A stretch of DNA of 38,004 nt. Origin: TMED108 sp964386795 (GTDB lineage Bacteria; Fidelibacterota; Marinisomatia; Marinisomatales; TCS55). The stretch spans positions 1-38,004 of the forward strand of contig CAYLUE010000012.1 in NCBI GenBank assembly GCA_964386795.1. Reading direction: 5' to 3'. Positions 34,614 through 38,004 of this stretch are shown here, piece by piece. The position numbers were made by a program, and so were the translations under genes. The notes beneath the pieces are model-generated. The model did not search any database and had not been told where the DNA came from. It saw nothing but the letters and a program-made list of their open reading frames with translations. Position 1 is the first letter of the stretch. The number at the start of each line of letters is the position of its first letter.

Positions 34614-35825
34614 ATGACAAATAAAATACGTTTTTCCATCATGATGTTTCTCCAATATGCAATCTGGGGAGCATGGACAACTGCCTTGGGTGCTCATCTT
34701 GAGAAAATTGGATTTTCTGGATCAGAAATTGCAGGCATCTATGGATGTATGTGGCTCGCTTGTATTGTGGCGCCATTTATTGGTGGACAAGTAGCGGATC
34801 GCTTAATGCAATCTCAACAATTTCTTGGTATTGCCCATATAGCAGGTGCTTTTCTTCTCTATCAAACATCTATTCAAACAGAGTTTGCACCCATGTGGTG
34901 GTATATGATGGCGCATTGTCTTTTGTATGCGCCAACATTGGTTTTAACAAACTCTATTTGCTTTCGACATCTTGGAAATGCCGATGAAGAGTTTGGTAAA
35001 ATAAGAGTTTGGGGTGCAATCGGATGGATTGCCATTGGTTGGATAGTCACGTTTATTAGAACTAATTGGCAAACAGAAAATCTAACTGGTATGAGCGATT
35101 TACTAATAATTGCTGCTGTTGCTTCTGCGATTATGGGGATTTATAGCTTCTCACTTCCAAAGACAGAACCAATAAAAGATTCTCATGATCCTCTCGCATT
35201 TATCAAGGCTTTTGGTATGCTAAAGGATAGAAACTTTTTGATCTTTATGTTAGTAGCTTTTGTCGTCACTACGGAAATGCAATTCTATTACATTCCTACC
35301 GGTCCTTTCCTATTGGATATGGGAGCTACAGAAGCCTGGCTAACAGCCACTAAAACTGTTGCTCAAATTTCTGAGGTGCTAGTTTTAACTTTTTTACTGC
35401 ACGTAGCTATAAAGAAAATTGGCATTCGCTGGACAATGTTTATTGGGATAATGGCATGGCCGTTAAGATATCTTTTATTTATGGTACCAAGCTTGCCCGT
35501 AATTGTTGCAGCACTTTCCTTGCATGGGTTTGGCTATGCTTTTTTTATGGTAACTGGAAATATCTATACCAATAAAAAGGCTTCAGATGATATGCGTGCT
35601 TCGGCTCAAGCCTTATTCATCTTTGCAACATGGGGTATGGGAAATTACCTTGGGACATTATTTACTGGATATATTTGGGATACATTTAAAACGCCATCCG
35701 GGGAAACGATCTGGTGGCAATTTTTCCTAGTTCCAGCAACATTGTGTATAGTAATGGGGTTAATATTTTTAGCATTCTTTAGAGATGATCCAAAAGTGAC
35801 CGAAGAAGATTTGAAGGGAGTTTGA
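34614..35825 (+). CDS. NupG-like nucleoside/sugar MFS transporter
   Basis: The 403-aa inner-membrane protein has about 12 helices and a short N-terminus (MTNKIRFSIMMFLQYAIWGAWTTALG) resembling nucleoside:H+ symporter NupG-family proteins (PF03825). It continues with GIYGCMWLACIVAPFIGGQVADR and FGKIRVWGAIGWIAIGWIV, the characteristic cytoplasmic-loop motif. Helices in the second half include FMLVAFVVTTEMQFYYIPTG and LHGFGYAFFMVTGNIYTN. Members next to Gfo/Idh and DUF1080 genes probably carry sugars or sugar derivatives rather than nucleosides, which is inference. The end overlaps the next gene's TTG by 4 nt. Confidence 0.85.
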   Translation: MTNKIRFSIMMFLQYAIWGAWTTALGAHLEKIGFSGSEIAGIYGCMWLACIVAPFIGGQVADRLMQSQQFLGIAHIAGAFLLYQTSIQTEFAPMWWYMMAHCLLYAPTLVLTNSICFRHLGNADEEFGKIRVWGAIGWIAIGWIVTFIRTNWQTENLTGMSDLLIIAAVASAIMGIYSFSLPKTEPIKDSHDPLAFIKAFGMLKDRNFLIFMLVAFVVTTEMQFYYIPTGPFLLDMGATEAWLTATKTVAQISEVLVLTFLLHVAIKKIGIRWTMFIGIMAWPLRYLLFMVPSLPVIVAALSLHGFGYAFFMVTGNIYTNKKASDDMRASAQALFIFATWGMGNYLGTLFTGYIWDTFKTPSGETIWWQFFLVPATLCIVMGLIFLAFFRDDPKVTEEDLKGV

Positions 35826-37084
35826 AGTCTGTGAATCATAAACATATAGGAATAGGTTTTGTTGGTGGAGGCTTTATAACTCGATTTCATATCCAATCAT
35901 TGATCGGGGTTAGAAATGTAGATGTTGTGGGTGTAATGTCCAGGACTAAGCAATCTGCTGAAGAATCTGCTAGTCTGGCGCGAACAGTAGGTGTTGGAGA
36001 TAATGCAACAGCATATGAATCAATTACGGATATGATCGCTGATCCAGAAATACATGCTTTATGGATTTGTTCTCCAAATTTTGCCAGAATAGAAACCTTT
36101 GAAGAAATTGCAAATGCTATTTCTACAGGCAAAGGTGAGCTGGTTGGGGTAACCTGTGAAAAGCCTTTAGGTAGAAATTACCAAGAAGCCAAAAAAGTTG
36201 TGGAACTAACAAAAAGCGTTGGTCTTTTAGATGGCTACCTTGAAAATCAAGTGTTTTCACCTTCAATCACTAGAGGAAAAGAAATTGTCTGGGCTAGAGG
36301 CGCTGCTACTACGGGCAGACCTTATCTAGCAAGAGCTGCAGAAGAGCACAGCGGTCCTCATATGCCATGGTTTTGGGAAGGTTCACTGCAAGGTGGTGGT
36401 GTACTAAATGATATGATGTGTCATTCGGTGGAAGAAGCCAGATTTATGCTTACTGAACCAGGAAAGCCCAGGGATTCTATCACACCAATAAGTATTAGTG
36501 CTCATATGGACTGCTTAAAATGGCAGCGTCCAGAATATGCAAAAATTCTGTCTGATAATAGTGATGGAAAAACTGACTATATTAATAAACCATCAGAAGA
36601 CTTTGCGAGATCCTTAATTGAATATTTAGATGAGGATGGAAATAAATTAATTGTAGAAACCACAACATCATGGTGTTTTGTTGGAGAAGGGCTAAGGCTT
36701 AGCATGGAGCTTTTTGGTCCTGAGTATTCTATGTTTGTCAATACGCTAGATCCAGATTTAAAAGTATTCTTTAGTAGAAAAGTTGTCGGAAATGAAGGTG
36801 AGGATTTAGTTGAAAAGCAAAATGCTGAATCAGGCGGTATGCCAGTGGTTAGTAATGAAGCCGAAGTCTATGGGTACACCGCAGAAAACCGCCATATGGT
36901 TGAAAGTTTTCTTGCAGGAAAAAGACCTGAGGAAAATTTTGATGATGGATTGGATGTAACTCGATTATTGATGGCTGCATATATGAGCGCAGAGCAAGGT
37001 AAAACCATAAAACTTCCTAATTCTAATATTGAAGATTTCATACCTGCTGTATCTCAAGGCAATTGGAATCCAAAAACTAATTGA
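35822..37084 (+). CDS. Gfo/Idh/MocA family oxidoreductase, cytoplasmic
   Basis: The 420-aa protein lacks a signal peptide. IGIGFVGGGFITRFHIQSL (about 9-27) is the NAD-binding motif, and VTCEKPLGRNYQEAKKVV (about 110-127) carries the canonical EKP sequence. A C-terminal Gfo/Idh domain includes GGGVLNDMMCHSVEEARF with the His of the active site. The TTG at 35822 overlaps the MFS stop (TTGA), but the AGGGAG ribosome site ends 1 nt before it. GTG at 35831, 10 nt away, fits better and would shorten the protein by three residues. It pairs with the exported Gfo/Idh protein, suggesting oxidation and reduction steps in two compartments. Confidence 0.85.
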   Translation: MKSVNHKHIGIGFVGGGFITRFHIQSLIGVRNVDVVGVMSRTKQSAEESASLARTVGVGDNATAYESITDMIADPEIHALWICSPNFARIETFEEIANAISTGKGELVGVTCEKPLGRNYQEAKKVVELTKSVGLLDGYLENQVFSPSITRGKEIVWARGAATTGRPYLARAAEEHSGPHMPWFWEGSLQGGGVLNDMMCHSVEEARFMLTEPGKPRDSITPISISAHMDCLKWQRPEYAKILSDNSDGKTDYINKPSEDFARSLIEYLDEDGNKLIVETTTSWCFVGEGLRLSMELFGPEYSMFVNTLDPDLKVFFSRKVVGNEGEDLVEKQNAESGGMPVVSNEAEVYGYTAENRHMVESFLAGKRPEENFDDGLDVTRLLMAAYMSAEQGKTIKLPNSNIEDFIPAVSQGNWNPKTN

Positions 37085-37740
37085 TTACAAAAATTAGTTT
37101 TATTTTATCTTTAAGCCTGTTTATGGGCTGTACTTCTGATAAAGGTTGGATTATACTTTTTGATGGTAAAGCCGTTCAAGGTTTAAGAGGTTATAAGCAA
37201 TCAGATTTTCCAAAAGACTCTTGGACAGTAATTGATGGCGCCTTGAAGAGTGCCCCTAATAATGGTGTTGATTTGATTAGCGAAGATATTTTTGAAGATT
37301 TTGAACTTAAATTAGAATGGAAAGTTGAAGAAGGTGGAAATAGCGGGGTCTTCTATTATGCTACAGAAAAATCGGATGAAATATGGCACACGGCACCTGA
37401 AATGCAAGTGTTAGATAATATGTTTCATGCTGATGGGAAAAAATCAAAGACGTCTGCGGGTGCTTTATATGATCTTATTGAGCCAGTTATTGATAATGTA
37501 AAGCCTGCGGGGGAATACAATCAGGTAGTAATTATATCAAAAAATAAACACATAGAGCATTGGCTGAATGGAGAAAAAATATTAGAGTACGATTATCAAA
37601 GTAATACAATGTGGGAGCTCGTTGATAAAAGCAAATTTAAGGATATGCCTTACTTTGCAAAAGCCACTAAGGGCTCTATCGGCTTACAAGGTGACCATGG
37701 AGAAGTTTGGTATAGAAACATCAGAATAAGAAAATTATAG
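37081..37740 (+). CDS. DUF1080 lipoprotein (3-keto-disaccharide hydrolase-like)
   Basis: The 219-aa protein has a lipoprotein signal with lipobox LFMGC (Cys17), then a concanavalin-like fold of the DUF1080/PF06439 family. WIILFDGKAVQGLRGY (about 22-38), FELKLEWKVEEGGNSGVFYY, HTAPEMQVLDN and GSIGLQGDHGEVWYRNIRIR are typical landmarks in order. Members of this family have been linked to hydrolysis of 3-keto-glycosides made by Gfo/Idh oxidoreductases, which matches the neighbours. The start is TTG, overlapping the previous TGA (TTGA at 37081-37084); the first internal ATG would cut the signal peptide, so the TTG is needed. Envelope location is expected. Confidence 0.85.
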   Translation: MITKISFILSLSLFMGCTSDKGWIILFDGKAVQGLRGYKQSDFPKDSWTVIDGALKSAPNNGVDLISEDIFEDFELKLEWKVEEGGNSGVFYYATEKSDEIWHTAPEMQVLDNMFHADGKKSKTSAGALYDLIEPVIDNVKPAGEYNQVVIISKNKHIEHWLNGEKILEYDYQSNTMWELVDKSKFKDMPYFAKATKGSIGLQGDHGEVWYRNIRIRKL

Positions 37741-37745
37741 CAAAA

Positions 37746-38004
37746 ATGGATATTAGAAAAATGAATCTACTTAAACTTATTACATTACCATTAATCCTTG
37801 CCTACTTCATAGGGTGCTCTTCATCAACTAATGATTGGCAAATCCTTTTTGATGGAAAAAATACTGAACACTGGAGAGGATTTGGTAAGGAAAATTTTCC
37901 TGATGACAATTGGAAGATAGAAAACAATACCCTAAAAACTATTCCTAGATTAAAAAATACTGTAGATATTATTACTAAAGAGAAATATCAGAATTTTGAA
38001 TTAG
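37746..38004 (+). CDS. second DUF1080 lipoprotein, 3' end outside window
   Basis: A reading frame opens at ATG 37746, 5 nt after the previous stop, and stays open for 86 codons to the window edge. It encodes a lipoprotein signal (lipobox YFIGC at about residues 20-24) followed by WQILFDGKNTEHWRGFGK and FPDDNWKIENNTLK, the same layout as the DUF1080 protein just before it. A second ATG at 37761 is an alternative start that leaves a shorter signal peptide. It is a tandem paralogue rather than a recent duplicate, as the sequences differ clearly. Function as for its neighbour. Confidence 0.82.
   Translation, partial: MDIRKMNLLKLITLPLILAYFIGCSSSTNDWQILFDGKNTEHWRGFGKENFPDDNWKIENNTLKTIPRLKNTVDIITKEKYQNFEL

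Overview
The window is A+T-rich bacterial chromosomal DNA with densely packed operons, 1-22 nt gaps and frequent short overlaps. There are no tRNA or rRNA genes, no insertion sequences and no CRISPR array. Signal peptides, lipoboxes, beta-barrel-like proteins ending in Phe, LolA-like carriers and a heptosyltransferase-family enzyme point to a Gram-negative heterotroph. Several transporters belong to sodium-coupled families. Gene content fits a marine member of the FCB group such as Marinimicrobia (SAR406), but that placement is inference. A run of exactly 100 N marks a scaffold gap, so this is probably draft or metagenome-derived sequence.

Layout. (1) 197-5465 (+): a fatty-acid beta-oxidation operon (acyl-CoA dehydrogenase, thiolase, hydroxyacyl-CoA dehydrogenase/enoyl-CoA hydratase) resembling the Bacillus fadE/fadA/fadN set. 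(2) 5467-9151 (-): a phosphate and polyphosphate module (PPK2, Ppx/GppA, Na/Pi symporter, PhoU), with a divergent small RelA/SpoT-type HD hydrolase at 9281. (3) 9725-14512 (-): surface-glycan glycosyltransferases, where the gap falsely joins two different enzymes. (4) 14561-20144 (-): an envelope-transport set with an RND/MMPL protein, a DUF805 protein, two LolA-like periplasmic proteins and a DUF1302-like barrel. (5) 20326-25117 (+): an operon starting with thiamine pyrophosphokinase, an SSS symporter and a CYTH phosphatase, then two secreted proteins and a DDAH/arginine-deiminase-fold enzyme. (6) 25112-30138 (-): a glycolytic operon with a GAPDH-like fusion, GAPDH, PPi-type phosphofructokinase, class I aldolase and a membrane protein. 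(7) 30360-32326 (-): a secreted Xaa-Pro aminopeptidase and a cysteine dioxygenase. (8) 32488 to the window end (+): DoxX, Tat-type Gfo/Idh/MocA oxidoreductase, NupG-like MFS transporter, second Gfo/Idh/MocA protein and two DUF1080 lipoproteins, the last cut by the window edge. This last set suggests uptake and oxidation of a sugar or glycoside through 3-keto intermediates.

The most striking item is the first gene of the glycolytic operon (28876-30138). It joins an XRE-like helix-turn-helix N-terminus to a full-length GAPDH fold. In that fold the catalytic Cys is Ser and the substrate-phosphate-binding residues are replaced, while the Rossmann NAD motif is kept. A normal GAPDH gene follows 1 nt later. 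Upstream lie three perfect TATAAT hexamers spaced exactly 10 bp apart, plus inverted copies of the same unit. I propose a GAPDH-derived, NAD- or metabolite-sensing transcription factor that controls its own glycolytic operon. Other points worth attention are a Na/Pi symporter and PhoU separated by one in-frame TAG, an in-frame leader peptide ahead of thiamine pyrophosphokinase, and the glycosyltransferase chimera at the gap.
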